Positions 1-7,189 of a stretch of 12,194 bases of DNA are shown here, one piece after another (position 1 is the stretch's first letter; every line of letters starts with the position of its first letter). Both the position numbers and the translations under genes were made by a program. Source of the stretch: an uncultured Ruminococcus sp. (GTDB taxonomy: Bacteria; Bacillota; Clostridia; Oscillospirales; Ruminococcaceae); the NCBI GenBank assembly GCA_947178195.1, contig CAMWXM010000071.1, forward strand, positions 1-12,194. Direction: 5' to 3'. Below the pieces are notes generated by a model. It saw only the letters and a list, made by a program, of their open reading frames with translations. It had not been told where the DNA came from and made no database searches.

Positions 1-77
1 GAAATAAGCTTTTTATTTTTAAAGCTATACCTTATTTTTTTTTCAAAAATTTCAATATTTTTTTCTAATTTTTCCAT
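1..77 (-). CDS. rnc: Ribonuclease III, N-terminal fragment (gene runs off the window)
   Basis: The first 25 codons of a gene that continues beyond position 1. The peptide begins MEKLEKNIEIFEKKIRYSFK and continues NKKLI. A 'lgY.FkNK.LL' segment is how the endonuclease domain of RNase III usually opens, just before its ALTHSS motif, which would lie outside the window. RNase III cuts double-stranded RNA in rRNA precursors and some mRNAs. The ATG at 77-75 has a GAGGA ribosome binding site about 7 bases upstream. It starts only 14 bases after the plsX stop, so the two are probably cotranscribed; plsX and rnc lie in the same cluster in many Firmicutes. The identification rests on a short N-terminus plus context, so it is likely but not certain. 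Confidence 0.72.
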   Translation of the reverse strand, partial: MEKLEKNIEIFEKKIRYSFKNKKLI

Positions 78-91
78 TATAAATTCCTCTG

Positions 92-1078
92 TTATTTTGT
101 TATAGATTTCATAATAGTAGGGATAATTTCTCCCGAAACGCAGTTTTTAGCCTGTCTTACCGCATTATAAAATGCCTTTGCGTCCGAGCTTCCATGAGCC
201 TTGATAACAGGTTTTGAAATGCCCATTAAAACTGCTCCGCCCTCTTCCGTGTAATCCATCTGTTTTTTGAATTTTTTTATTTTTCCGTACACCATAAGTG
301 CAGAAAGCTTACCCAAAATCCCTGATGAAAAAATATTTTTAAGGCTTCCGGCAAAGAATGACCCCATTCCCTCATAAAGCTTTAAAATTACATTTCCCGT
401 AAATCCGTCAGATACGGCAACATCAAAATCTCCCTTGGGCAGCTCTCTTGCTTCCAGATTTCCGCAGAAATTTACAGGCGCTTTTTCAAGCAGCTTATAG
501 GCTTCAGTTTCAAGCTCTCTGCCCTTTGTATTTTCCGCTCCCACGTTTACAAGCCCCACCTTTGGAGATTTTATCCCCTTTACCTTTTCCATGTAAGCGG
601 ACGCCATTATCGCCGACTGGACTATCATTTCCGGACGGAAATCAACATTTGCTCCTGCGTCCACAAGCATCAGGTGTCCCTTAGCCGTAGGCAGTATGGG
701 GGCAAGAACCGCCCTTTTTATTCCCTTTATTCTTTTGGCAATAAAGGTAGCGCCTACAACAAGCGCACCGGTGCTTCCTGCGCTGACAAAAGCGTCTCCC
801 TTGTCCTCGCCCAAAAGCTTCAGTCCCACAGCCATAGAGCTGTCCTTACCGCTTTTTAATATTTCTGACGGTTCTTCGTGAATATCGAACACGCTGTCTG
901 CGTGAACTATCTCCATATCGTTAATATTAATATTATTTTCCACAGCGGTATTAATTATAATATTTTTATCACCAGTAAGTATTATTTTTACATCGAGGTT
1001 ATCGCAAGCCTGTCGGCAGCCCTTTATAACCTCCAGAGGAGCGTTGTCCCCTCCGAATGCGTCAACAATTATATTCAT
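92..1078 (-). CDS. plsX: Phosphate acyltransferase PlsX
   Basis: PlsX converts acyl-ACP and inorganic phosphate to acyl-phosphate, the donor used by membrane PlsY for the first acylation of glycerol-3-phosphate in phospholipid synthesis. It acts at the cytoplasmic face of the membrane. The 328-residue length is normal for the family. Visible family motifs are the N-terminal DAFGGDNAP (6-14), SAGSTGALV near 100, LVDAGANVDFRP near 140, SDGFTGNVILKLYEGMGSF near 225, and the C-terminal stretch from EEGGAVLMGI to HGSSDAKAFYNAVRQA. The ATG at 1078 gives the conserved MNIIVDAFGGD start; its ribosome binding site (AAAGG, 7 bases upstream) is weak, and it begins 12 bases after the stop of the preceding membrane-protein gene, so coupling to that gene is plausible. 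acpP, often found between plsX and rnc, is absent here. Confidence 0.97.
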   Translation of the reverse strand: MNIIVDAFGGDNAPLEVIKGCRQACDNLDVKIILTGDKNIIINTAVENNININDMEIVHADSVFDIHEEPSEILKSGKDSSMAVGLKLLGEDKGDAFVSAGSTGALVVGATFIAKRIKGIKRAVLAPILPTAKGHLMLVDAGANVDFRPEMIVQSAIMASAYMEKVKGIKSPKVGLVNVGAENTKGRELETEAYKLLEKAPVNFCGNLEARELPKGDFDVAVSDGFTGNVILKLYEGMGSFFAGSLKNIFSSGILGKLSALMVYGKIKKFKKQMDYTEEGGAVLMGISKPVIKAHGSSDAKAFYNAVRQAKNCVSGEIIPTIMKSITK

Positions 1079-1090
1079 ATATTCATACCT

Positions 1091-2035
1091 TTACATTTTT
1101 GTTTTTCTGGACTTCTCCTTAAAGAAAAGTCCTCCTATCCCGATTCCGAGAGCTGTTATAAGCAAAACTATATTTTCAAAAAATTCACCCAGATAAAAAC
1201 TGAAATCTCCGCTTATGTACCCCCAGACAGCTGCAAATAAAACCAGACCTATAATAAGCCCTTCTATAATAACCATGCCTCCTGCCGCAATAATATTTGC
1301 TATCCTCACTGCAACCGCAGGCTTTCCCTTTAAAAACAAAGAAACTATCTCCGACAGTATAACCAAGAACGGAACGATGGCAAATATATATTGCCTTCCC
1401 TGATAAAACGAACCAGTAAAGCTGTATTCTTCAAAGGCTGTTCGTATCCTGCTTATAAGCAATAATGACAGTCCTGCCGAAAGCAATATTTTTAGTATTA
1501 TTGCAATTGATTTTTTATTATCCTTCATGATTCGCCAGACATGTTTTATCATTTTCCAAATCCGCTTTGTCAATGGCAATTTATTATCTACATCAAACCT
1601 GTTATTTAATTCATTCTGCTCGTTAAGAATAAGTAAAGCTCCCGCACCAATGCATAAAAGAATATTCATAACAATTTCGATTATGACTTCGGGTATTCCG
1701 GCAATCGATCCTTGGACAAGCATGGCAAATAAAGATATAGCAAGAATAATACCGTTTATAATAACAGCAACGATACTTAATATTATATTTATTATAGATA
1801 AAAATGCCGTCACCCTGCCTTTATAAAATACCGAAAATAATTCAATCACCATAACTAAATAGGGTGCATAAGTGGTAAACTGAAACTCCCGTGCTTTCAC
1901 CATTGCACTTATATAGCTATCATCTACAAAAAACATTAATATCCTGTATGTAAGCAAAGATATCAGAGCAACCGCGATAACAATTCTTATTTTAATGTCA
2001 TTTTCATAGATTTTTTTCTTCATTTCCGTTTTCAT
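1091..2035 (-). CDS. Two-module membrane protein, tandem fusion of the paralogous array
   Basis: A 314-residue protein of unknown function, about twice as long as its four upstream neighbours. Residues 1-140 form one array module (N-terminal MKKKIYEN, then KIRIVIAVALISLLTYR; ELFSVF; TAFLSIINI; EIVMNILLCIGAGALLIL). A charged linker at about 140-170, rich in Lys, Arg and Asn, is followed by a second module at about 171-307 (IMKDNKKSIAI, LLLISR, SEIVSLFLKGKPAVAVRIANI, FFENIVLLITALGIGIGGLFFKE). Each module has about four hydrophobic helices, giving about eight in all; no signal peptide cleavage site or catalytic motif is apparent. The ATG at 2035 has an AGAGGTG site at good spacing and overlaps the end of the upstream gene by 32 bases; a Met at residue 5 is an alternative start. 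It is the last array gene, 12 bases before plsX. An integral inner-membrane location is inferred; no function is claimed. Confidence 0.85.
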   Translation of the reverse strand: MKTEMKKKIYENDIKIRIVIAVALISLLTYRILMFFVDDSYISAMVKAREFQFTTYAPYLVMVIELFSVFYKGRVTAFLSIINIILSIVAVIINGIILAISLFAMLVQGSIAGIPEVIIEIVMNILLCIGAGALLILNEQNELNNRFDVDNKLPLTKRIWKMIKHVWRIMKDNKKSIAIILKILLSAGLSLLLISRIRTAFEEYSFTGSFYQGRQYIFAIVPFLVILSEIVSLFLKGKPAVAVRIANIIAAGGMVIIEGLIIGLVLFAAVWGYISGDFSFYLGEFFENIVLLITALGIGIGGLFFKEKSRKTKM

Positions 2036-2480
2036 TTTTCGACACCTCTGTTGTTTTCCACCGCCCGCTTAATTCTTTAAAAAACATTATCGCTGCAGCA
2101 ATCGCTATCAAAAGGATGCTAAAAGCAATTTCGGATAAGATTCCATAATTTGTTACAGGGAACATCACGGTAACAAAAAAATACGACAAAAAAGTCCGAA
2201 TTCCCAAATTTATCAGAATAACAGCAATACTTGCAATTATATTTAATATAGATAAAAATATCGCCGGTCTTTTTTTCATAAATACCGATATGATTTCCGA
2301 AATGAGAACACCGCATGGCGCAAGACTTAAAATGGCTAAATCGCTTTTGCGTATCATTCCTGCGTAGCTTTCCGCATCAGCCAATATGAATGCTCTGTAT
2401 GTAAACAAAGCTATCAGACCGACTGTTATCGCTACCTTTATTTTTCCGGCATTTTCACGGATTTTTTTCTTGATATTCAT
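2004..2480 (-). CDS. Four-helix membrane protein, array paralog 4
   Basis: A 158-residue hydrophobic protein I do not recognise. It opens with the array signature MNIKKKIREN..KIKV and then shows about four membrane segments: TM1 near 15-33 ending FTYR, TM2 near 50-68 (SEIISVFMKKRPA), TM3 from 72 (FLSILNIIASIAVILI), and TM4 near 115-136, ending in FFKE. Unlike its neighbours it carries a hydrophilic, Asn/Glu/Lys-rich tail of about 22 residues (137-158). The ATG at 2480 is preceded by AAGGGGGC, which lies in the last codons of the preceding gene, three bases away. It is clearly homologous to the flanking genes by eye (EN..KIKV; EI.SVF.KK.PA; LSI.NI). A role in the membrane is inferred; no enzymatic residues are visible. 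Confidence 0.82.
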   Translation of the reverse strand: MNIKKKIRENAGKIKVAITVGLIALFTYRAFILADAESYAGMIRKSDLAILSLAPCGVLISEIISVFMKKRPAIFLSILNIIASIAVILINLGIRTFLSYFFVTVMFPVTNYGILSEIAFSILLIAIAAAIMFFKELSGRWKTTEVSKNENGNEEKNL

Positions 2481-2483
2481 TTT

Positions 2484-2921
2484 TTATGCCCCCTTGGTAA
2501 GCATAACGACCCCGGCGGCGATGCAAAAAACGGTATTGGAAACAAATTCGGCAATTACCATAAATATACCGTCCCAACCCTCTCCGTCCAATCCGGCAAG
2601 GATAAAAGGAAATATTGTTGAGCCGTAGAGCAAGATCAAAGGAACGCTGAACAATATGCTGATTATAGATATCATGACCGCCGCTTTTTTATTCAGAAAT
2701 ACCGCAGTAGTTTCGAGTGGAATCAAAAAGCATGGCAAAATATTTATTACAATCTCTAATAAAGAAAAAATATATATTCCCGTTTTTGCCGAATTTAAAT
2801 CCATAACAATTTCTTTTTGGCTGTTTAAATATAATCTGAATATCAGCAAAACTAAAAGAACAGATATTATCACCACTTTTATCTTACGATCATTTTCATG
2901 AATTTTTCTATTAATATTCAT
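2484..2921 (-). CDS. Four-helix membrane protein, array paralog 3
   Basis: A 145-residue predicted integral membrane protein of unknown function. The N-terminus MNINRKIHEND.KIKV matches the array signature, followed by TM1 (about 14-32), a less conserved 33-47 stretch, TM2 (about 48-75, ending in PLETTAVFLNKKAAV), TM3 (about 82-110) and TM4 (about 120-141, NTVFCIAAGVVMLTK). The FCIAAG.V segment is almost the same as in the two upstream paralogs. The polar loop between TM3 and TM4 (GLDGEGWDG) is distinctive. The ATG at 2921 has an AAAGAGG site 8 bases upstream, three bases after the previous stop. This copy is among the more diverged by eye, lacking the KKKPA and SIINI forms seen in its upstream neighbour. 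Confidence 0.8.
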   Translation of the reverse strand: MNINRKIHENDRKIKVVIISVLLVLLIFRLYLNSQKEIVMDLNSAKTGIYIFSLLEIVINILPCFLIPLETTAVFLNKKAAVMISIISILFSVPLILLYGSTIFPFILAGLDGEGWDGIFMVIAEFVSNTVFCIAAGVVMLTKGA

Positions 2922-2924
2922 TTC

Positions 2925-3350
2925 TTAAACCTCTTTAATAACAATTACAGTTCCTGCTGCAATACAAAAGACGGCGTTTAAAATAATCTCAACTGTTAAA
3001 CCGTAAGCTAATTCCAGGTTTGCGCCTAACATTACCAGAAATATCAGAATAAACAAGAACACTGCCTCTATAGAAATAATAATCATACTAACGCCTATAT
3101 TTATTATTGACAGAACCGTCGCAGGCTTTTTCTTTAAAAATAACGCAAGCATTTCCAAAGGTATCATTACATACTGAACAAACACAAGCGGCCATGTGAC
3201 GTCCTGTTCCATAAATTTCGGAATATTGCTTTTATCGGAAAAGAAAATTCTGAATATCAGCAAAGCAATAAGAACTACTACGATCGATACTTTAATCTTA
3301 ACACTGTTTTTCTGAATTTTTTCGTTTAATTTTCCGTTACCGATTTTCAT
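2925..3350 (-). CDS. Four-helix membrane protein, array paralog 2
   Basis: A 141-residue predicted integral membrane protein, function unknown. It shows the array pattern most clearly: LNEKIQKN..KIKV, TM1 ending LLIFRIFFSDK, TM2 with PLEMLALFLKKKPATVLSI, INIGVS leading TM3, and C-terminal LTVEIILNAVFCIAAGTV ending in IKEV. It looks closest to the gene just upstream, sharing RIFFS.K, the LEILAVFLK-like block, LT.E..LN and FCIA.G, which suggests a relatively recent duplication. The ATG at 3350 lies inside the end of the previous gene (14-base overlap) with AAGAGGTG at good spacing. No charged or catalytic cluster within the helices suggests transport or enzyme chemistry. Confidence 0.82.
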   Translation of the reverse strand: MKIGNGKLNEKIQKNSVKIKVSIVVVLIALLIFRIFFSDKSNIPKFMEQDVTWPLVFVQYVMIPLEMLALFLKKKPATVLSIINIGVSMIIISIEAVFLFILIFLVMLGANLELAYGLTVEIILNAVFCIAAGTVIVIKEV

Positions 3351-3768
3351 TATTCTTCACCTCTTTTAAGATTATCACAATCCCCCCGGCAATACAGAAA
3401 AGAATATTTAAAAAAACTTCAAGGGTTAAACCGCAGGCAAATTTAAAACCTGTGGCGAATATAAAGAATAACGTTTCAAAAGCAAGATTGATTAATTCAT
3501 ATCCAAAAACATATATACTGACGACTATATTTATTACGGAAAGTATTGTCGCAGGTACGGACTTTAAAAATACCGCAAGAATTTCCAGCAGTATTGTTGC
3601 GCATTGAAATATTCGGATCATTGAACGGTCTTCTGGGTCTAAATACTTTAAAATCCCGATTTTTTCAGAAAAGAAAATTCTTATTACTATCATAACCGAC
3701 AAAGCTATTATAACTATCAGCCTGCTCTTATCTTTATTTTCATTTATCTTCTCTTTAAAATTTATCAA
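3337..3768 (-). CDS. Four-helix membrane protein, array paralog 1 (first in the array)
   Basis: A 143-residue predicted integral membrane protein, function unknown, and the first array gene after trmFO. Helices are near residues 17-33, 51-68, 72-100 (possibly longer) and 117-137; it ends with a short polar tail KEVKNNENR. The start is unusual. A GTG at 3777 has its only purine-rich stretch (GGAG) one base away, too close to serve. A TTG at 3768 is 10 bases after the same GGAG and gives an N-terminus, INFKEKINEN, that lines up with the MNI.KKI.EN starts of the paralogs, so I chose TTG. The start lies inside the 3' end of trmFO (14-base overlap), which points to coupled translation. Homologous blocks: LEILAVFLK, PATILSVINI, LEVFLNILFCIAGG. 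Confidence 0.82.
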   Translation of the reverse strand: MINFKEKINENKDKSRLIVIIALSVMIVIRIFFSEKIGILKYLDPEDRSMIRIFQCATILLEILAVFLKSVPATILSVINIVVSIYVFGYELINLAFETLFFIFATGFKFACGLTLEVFLNILFCIAGGIVIILKEVKNNENR

Positions 3769-5068
3769 TCTGTTCACTCTCCAAAACGGCTTTCAGGGAA
3801 TTTATCGCTCTGTCGGCATAGGTTTTATATTTAAGCTTTTTATCTTTGATTCGTTCGGGAAGCTCCGGCAGTATACCCATATTACAGCCCATAGGCTGAA
3901 ATTCTCCGCAACAGCCACCGCTTATATAAGCCGTAAGCGCACCTATCATAGTGTCGATGGGAAGTATCAGGGGCGGCTTATTTTTAAGCCTTCTCGCCAT
4001 ATTGATACCTGCCATAATACCGCTTGCCGCCGACTCGATATAGCCTTCAACGCCGGTTATCTGTCCCGCAAAGAAAATATTCTTATTATTTTTTAAGCAG
4101 TAAGAGGGTTCTAATAATCTTGGACTGTCAATAAAGGAATTTCTGTGCATAACTCCATACCGTACAAATTCTGCGTTTTCAAGTCCCGTTATTTTTGAAA
4201 ACACTCTTTTCTGTTCACCGAATTTAAGATTGGTCTGAAATCCCACCAGATTGTAAAGAGTACCCTCCGCATTTTCCTTTCTGAGCTGAACCACTGCATA
4301 AGGTCTCTTTCCGGTTCTTTTATCTGTAAGTCCCACAGGTTTGAGAGGACCGAAACGCATAGTGTCCTCTCCCCTTTTCGCCAGTACCTCGATAGGCATA
4401 CAGCCCTCATAAACCTTAAAATTCCTTTTGTCAAATTCCTTTAATGGAGCGGATTCCGCCGTAATAAGCGCATTATAAAACTCCAGGTATTCTTCCTTGT
4501 TCATGGGACAGTTAATATAATCAGCGTCTCCTCTGTCATATCTGGAAGCAAAGAAAACCTTGTCCTTATCCAGACTTTCAAAGGTGACAATAGGAGCGGC
4601 AGCGTCAAAAAAGCTTAAATAATCGCCGCATTTTTCACGGATACTTTCCGCAAGACCTCCTCTTGTAAGAGGGCCTGTAGCAATAATAACGTCTCCGTCG
4701 GGGATTTCCTCGATTTCCTTTTCCACAACATTAATAAGAGGCTCAGCCATTATTTTTTCGGTAACTGCGTCGGAAAATTTTTCCCTGTCCACCGCCAGCG
4801 CACCACCTGCTTCAACTGCGTTTGCCTTAGCGCAGGGTATTATAAGCGAACCTAAAAGCTCCATTTCTTCCTTTAAAAGCCCTGCCGCCGAATCATGCCT
4901 TGCCGCTTTAAGGGAGTTGGAGCAGACCAACTCCGCCAGACCCTTATAATGATGAGCCGGGGTATATTTATGTGGCTTCATTTCGTATAAGGTACACTCT
5001 ATCCCTGCCGCCGCCAGCTGCCATGCCGCTTCGCATCCTGCAAGACCGCCGCCAATAACCCTTACCAT
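3755..5068 (-). CDS. trmFO: tRNA (uracil-54-C5) methyltransferase TrmFO, folate/FAD-dependent
   Basis: TrmFO makes ribothymidine at position 54 of the tRNA T-loop, using methylene-tetrahydrofolate as carbon donor and FADH2 as reductant; it replaces SAM-dependent TrmA in most Firmicutes. The 437-residue length is typical. The N-terminus VIGGGLAGCEAAWQLA is the FAD-binding glycine motif; CSNSLK (Cys about 49) and YEGCMPIEVLA (Cys about 223) match the two cysteines (53 and 226) described as important in the B. subtilis enzyme. ATGPLTRGGLAESI, TMRFGPLKPVGL, FFAGQITGVEGYIESAASG and SGGCCGEFQPMGCNMG are further family blocks. The ATG at 5068 shares one base with the topA stop (TGATG) and has AAAGGA 7 bases upstream, so coupling to topA is likely; a TTG one codon earlier is less probable. 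Confidence 0.97.
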   Translation of the reverse strand: MVRVIGGGLAGCEAAWQLAAAGIECTLYEMKPHKYTPAHHYKGLAELVCSNSLKAARHDSAAGLLKEEMELLGSLIIPCAKANAVEAGGALAVDREKFSDAVTEKIMAEPLINVVEKEIEEIPDGDVIIATGPLTRGGLAESIREKCGDYLSFFDAAAPIVTFESLDKDKVFFASRYDRGDADYINCPMNKEEYLEFYNALITAESAPLKEFDKRNFKVYEGCMPIEVLAKRGEDTMRFGPLKPVGLTDKRTGKRPYAVVQLRKENAEGTLYNLVGFQTNLKFGEQKRVFSKITGLENAEFVRYGVMHRNSFIDSPRLLEPSYCLKNNKNIFFAGQITGVEGYIESAASGIMAGINMARRLKNKPPLILPIDTMIGALTAYISGGCCGEFQPMGCNMGILPELPERIKDKKLKYKTYADRAINSLKAVLESEQIDKF

Positions 5069-7143
5069 CAAAGATTCCTTTCATAGCCGCAGTCAGGCTT
5101 TTCACATAAAAGTTTGCCTGCTTTTCCGCCCTTTTTGAAAAGACTGCTTCCACACTTAGGACATTTGTCTTCAACAGGAGTATTCCAGGTCATGAAATTA
5201 CAGTCGGGGTAACCCTCGCAACCAAAAAAGTTTCTACCTTTTTTAGATTTTTTAACAATGACTGTTTTACCGCACAAAGGACATTCTCCCTTTGTGGCTT
5301 CAACGATTTTTTTAGTATTGGTACAATCCGGAAATCCCGAACAAGCAAGAAATCTCCCAAAACGTCCTATCTTGATTACCATCGGCTTTCCGCAGACATC
5401 GCATACCACATCTGTTTCCTCGTCAGGCACTTTTACCCTTTTGCCCTCCATGGATTTTTCAGCCTTGGTCAGTGTCTTGTCAAAATCCTTGTAAAATACG
5501 TCCAGAGTGTCTACCCAGTCGGTTTCGCCGCTTTCGACTCTGTCCAGATCGCTTTCCATTTTTGCTGTGAATTTAGCGTCAACAATATGTTTGAAATGGT
5601 CTTTCATCAGGTCGGTGATGACCTCTCCCAAAACAGTAGGCTTTAGCTGCTTTCCGTCACGTTCCACATACATTCTTGCAAGAATTGTAGTGATAGTAGG
5701 CGCATAGGTACTCGGTCTGCCGATGCCGTTTTCTTCCATAGTTTTTATAAGAGAAGCTTCGGTAAATCTTGCCGGTGGGGCAGTAAAATGCTGATTTCCC
5801 AAAATTTCCTTTAGCTTTAAAATATCGTTCTGTTCAATAGGCGGAAGCATTTTATTATTTTCATCGCTTACGTCCTTTTTTTCTTCATAAAGCTTTGTAA
5901 AGCCGTCAAATTTTATCGAATATCCCGACGCCTTGAATGTGCAACCGTTAGCATCGATAGAAGCCGAAACGGTATCAAGAAGTGCATTTGCCATCTGGCT
6001 TGCAATAAATCTTTCCCAGATAAGCTTGTAAACCTTAAACTGGTCGGAGGTAAGATTTGCTTTTACCCTGTCAGGAGTAAGCTCCGGCAGCGAAGGACGA
6101 ATCGCTTCATGAGCGTCCTGAGCGTTTTTCTTTGTCTTGAACACTCTCGGCGACGGCGGCAGATACTCTTTTCCGTAAAGCTCCTCGATGCATTTTGCAG
6201 CCGCAGCCTTTGCCTCGTCTGAAATTCTCAGACTATCGGTTCTCATATAAGTGATAAGACCCACAGCGCCCATATCGTTAATTTCTATACCTTCATAAAG
6301 CTCCTGTGCAGCCTTCATGGTTCTTTTTGACTGGAATCCCATACGCCTTGATGCCTCCTGCTGTAAGGTAGAGGTGATAAACGGCGGCGCAGGCTGTTTT
6401 TTAGTAACTCTTTTTTTGACCTCAGTCACTTTGTATTCGGCATTTTCAAGCCTTTTAAGAATCTCGTCCGATTGCTCCTTGTTTGCTATCTCGGCGTTTT
6501 TGCCGTCTATTTTCGCAAGCTTTGCCGGGAATATCTTTCTGCTTGAAGGCGCAGTGAATTTAGCGTCGATGCTCCAGTATTCCTGAGGCTCAAACGCCTT
6601 TATCTCCCTTTCTCTGTCTACAATAAGGCGAACGGCAACCGACTGGACTCTTCCTGCCGAAAGACCTCTCCTTACCTTTTTCCAGAGAAAAGGACTAAGC
6701 TTATATCCCACGATTCTGTCGAGGATACGTCTTGCCTGCTGTGCGTTTACAAGATCCAGGTCTATTTTATGAGGATTATTCATTCCTGCCTTAACGCCGG
6801 TTTTAGTGATCTCATTAAATTCAACTCTGTTATCATCGTTAAGATCAAGTCCTAACATCTGGGCAATATGCCATGATATTGCCTCACCTTCTCTATCCGG
6901 GTCGGTTGCAAGATATATACGGTCGCTTTTTGCAGCGTACCTTTTCAGTTCCTTTATAACTTCCTCCTTGCCCTTCATTTCAACATATTCAGGCTTGAAA
7001 TTATTTTCAAAATCTATACTCATTTTAGATTTTGGCAGATCTCTTACATGCCCCATAGAGGCAATAACTTCATATCCGCCGCCAAGATATTTTTTTATTG
7101 TTTTAGCCTTGGCAGGTGATTCTACGATAACTAAATCAGACAT
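5068..7143 (-). CDS. topA: DNA topoisomerase I (type IA)
   Basis: Relaxes negatively supercoiled DNA by transient single-strand cleavage through a 5'-phosphotyrosine. The 691 residues contain an N-terminal Toprim domain (LVIVESPAKAKTI at 4-16, and the metal-binding ATDPDREGEAISWHI near 79-93), the core with LSAGRVQSVAVRLI near 162-175, the catalytic Tyr at about 299 in GLITYMRTDSLRIS, and FTEASLIKTMEENGIGRPSTYA. Three C-terminal zinc ribbons follow (CDVCGKP...CSGFPDC, CPLCGKT...CEGYPDC, CPKCGSS...CEKPDC). The start is uncertain. ATG at 7143 gives the conserved MSDLVIVESP opening, but its nearest purine stretch (GGGAAA) is far away; a TTG at 7161 would add six residues. The best ribosome binding site (AAAGGAG, 7181-7187) is 19 bases before even the TTG. 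Confidence 0.96.
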   Translation of the reverse strand: MSDLVIVESPAKAKTIKKYLGGGYEVIASMGHVRDLPKSKMSIDFENNFKPEYVEMKGKEEVIKELKRYAAKSDRIYLATDPDREGEAISWHIAQMLGLDLNDDNRVEFNEITKTGVKAGMNNPHKIDLDLVNAQQARRILDRIVGYKLSPFLWKKVRRGLSAGRVQSVAVRLIVDREREIKAFEPQEYWSIDAKFTAPSSRKIFPAKLAKIDGKNAEIANKEQSDEILKRLENAEYKVTEVKKRVTKKQPAPPFITSTLQQEASRRMGFQSKRTMKAAQELYEGIEINDMGAVGLITYMRTDSLRISDEAKAAAAKCIEELYGKEYLPPSPRVFKTKKNAQDAHEAIRPSLPELTPDRVKANLTSDQFKVYKLIWERFIASQMANALLDTVSASIDANGCTFKASGYSIKFDGFTKLYEEKKDVSDENNKMLPPIEQNDILKLKEILGNQHFTAPPARFTEASLIKTMEENGIGRPSTYAPTITTILARMYVERDGKQLKPTVLGEVITDLMKDHFKHIVDAKFTAKMESDLDRVESGETDWVDTLDVFYKDFDKTLTKAEKSMEGKRVKVPDEETDVVCDVCGKPMVIKIGRFGRFLACSGFPDCTNTKKIVEATKGECPLCGKTVIVKKSKKGRNFFGCEGYPDCNFMTWNTPVEDKCPKCGSSLFKKGGKAGKLLCEKPDCGYERNL

Positions 7144-7189
7144 ATCACAATTATTTCCCAATGCGATTACGGGAAATTCTCTCCTTTCC

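Noticed and set aside
1091..3768. Array genes as a phage holin, toxin or transporter set
   Set aside because: Size and hydrophobicity could suggest these, but there is no lysis gene, antitoxin, ATPase or phage gene nearby and no diagnostic motif; hydrophobic helices alone do not support a function.
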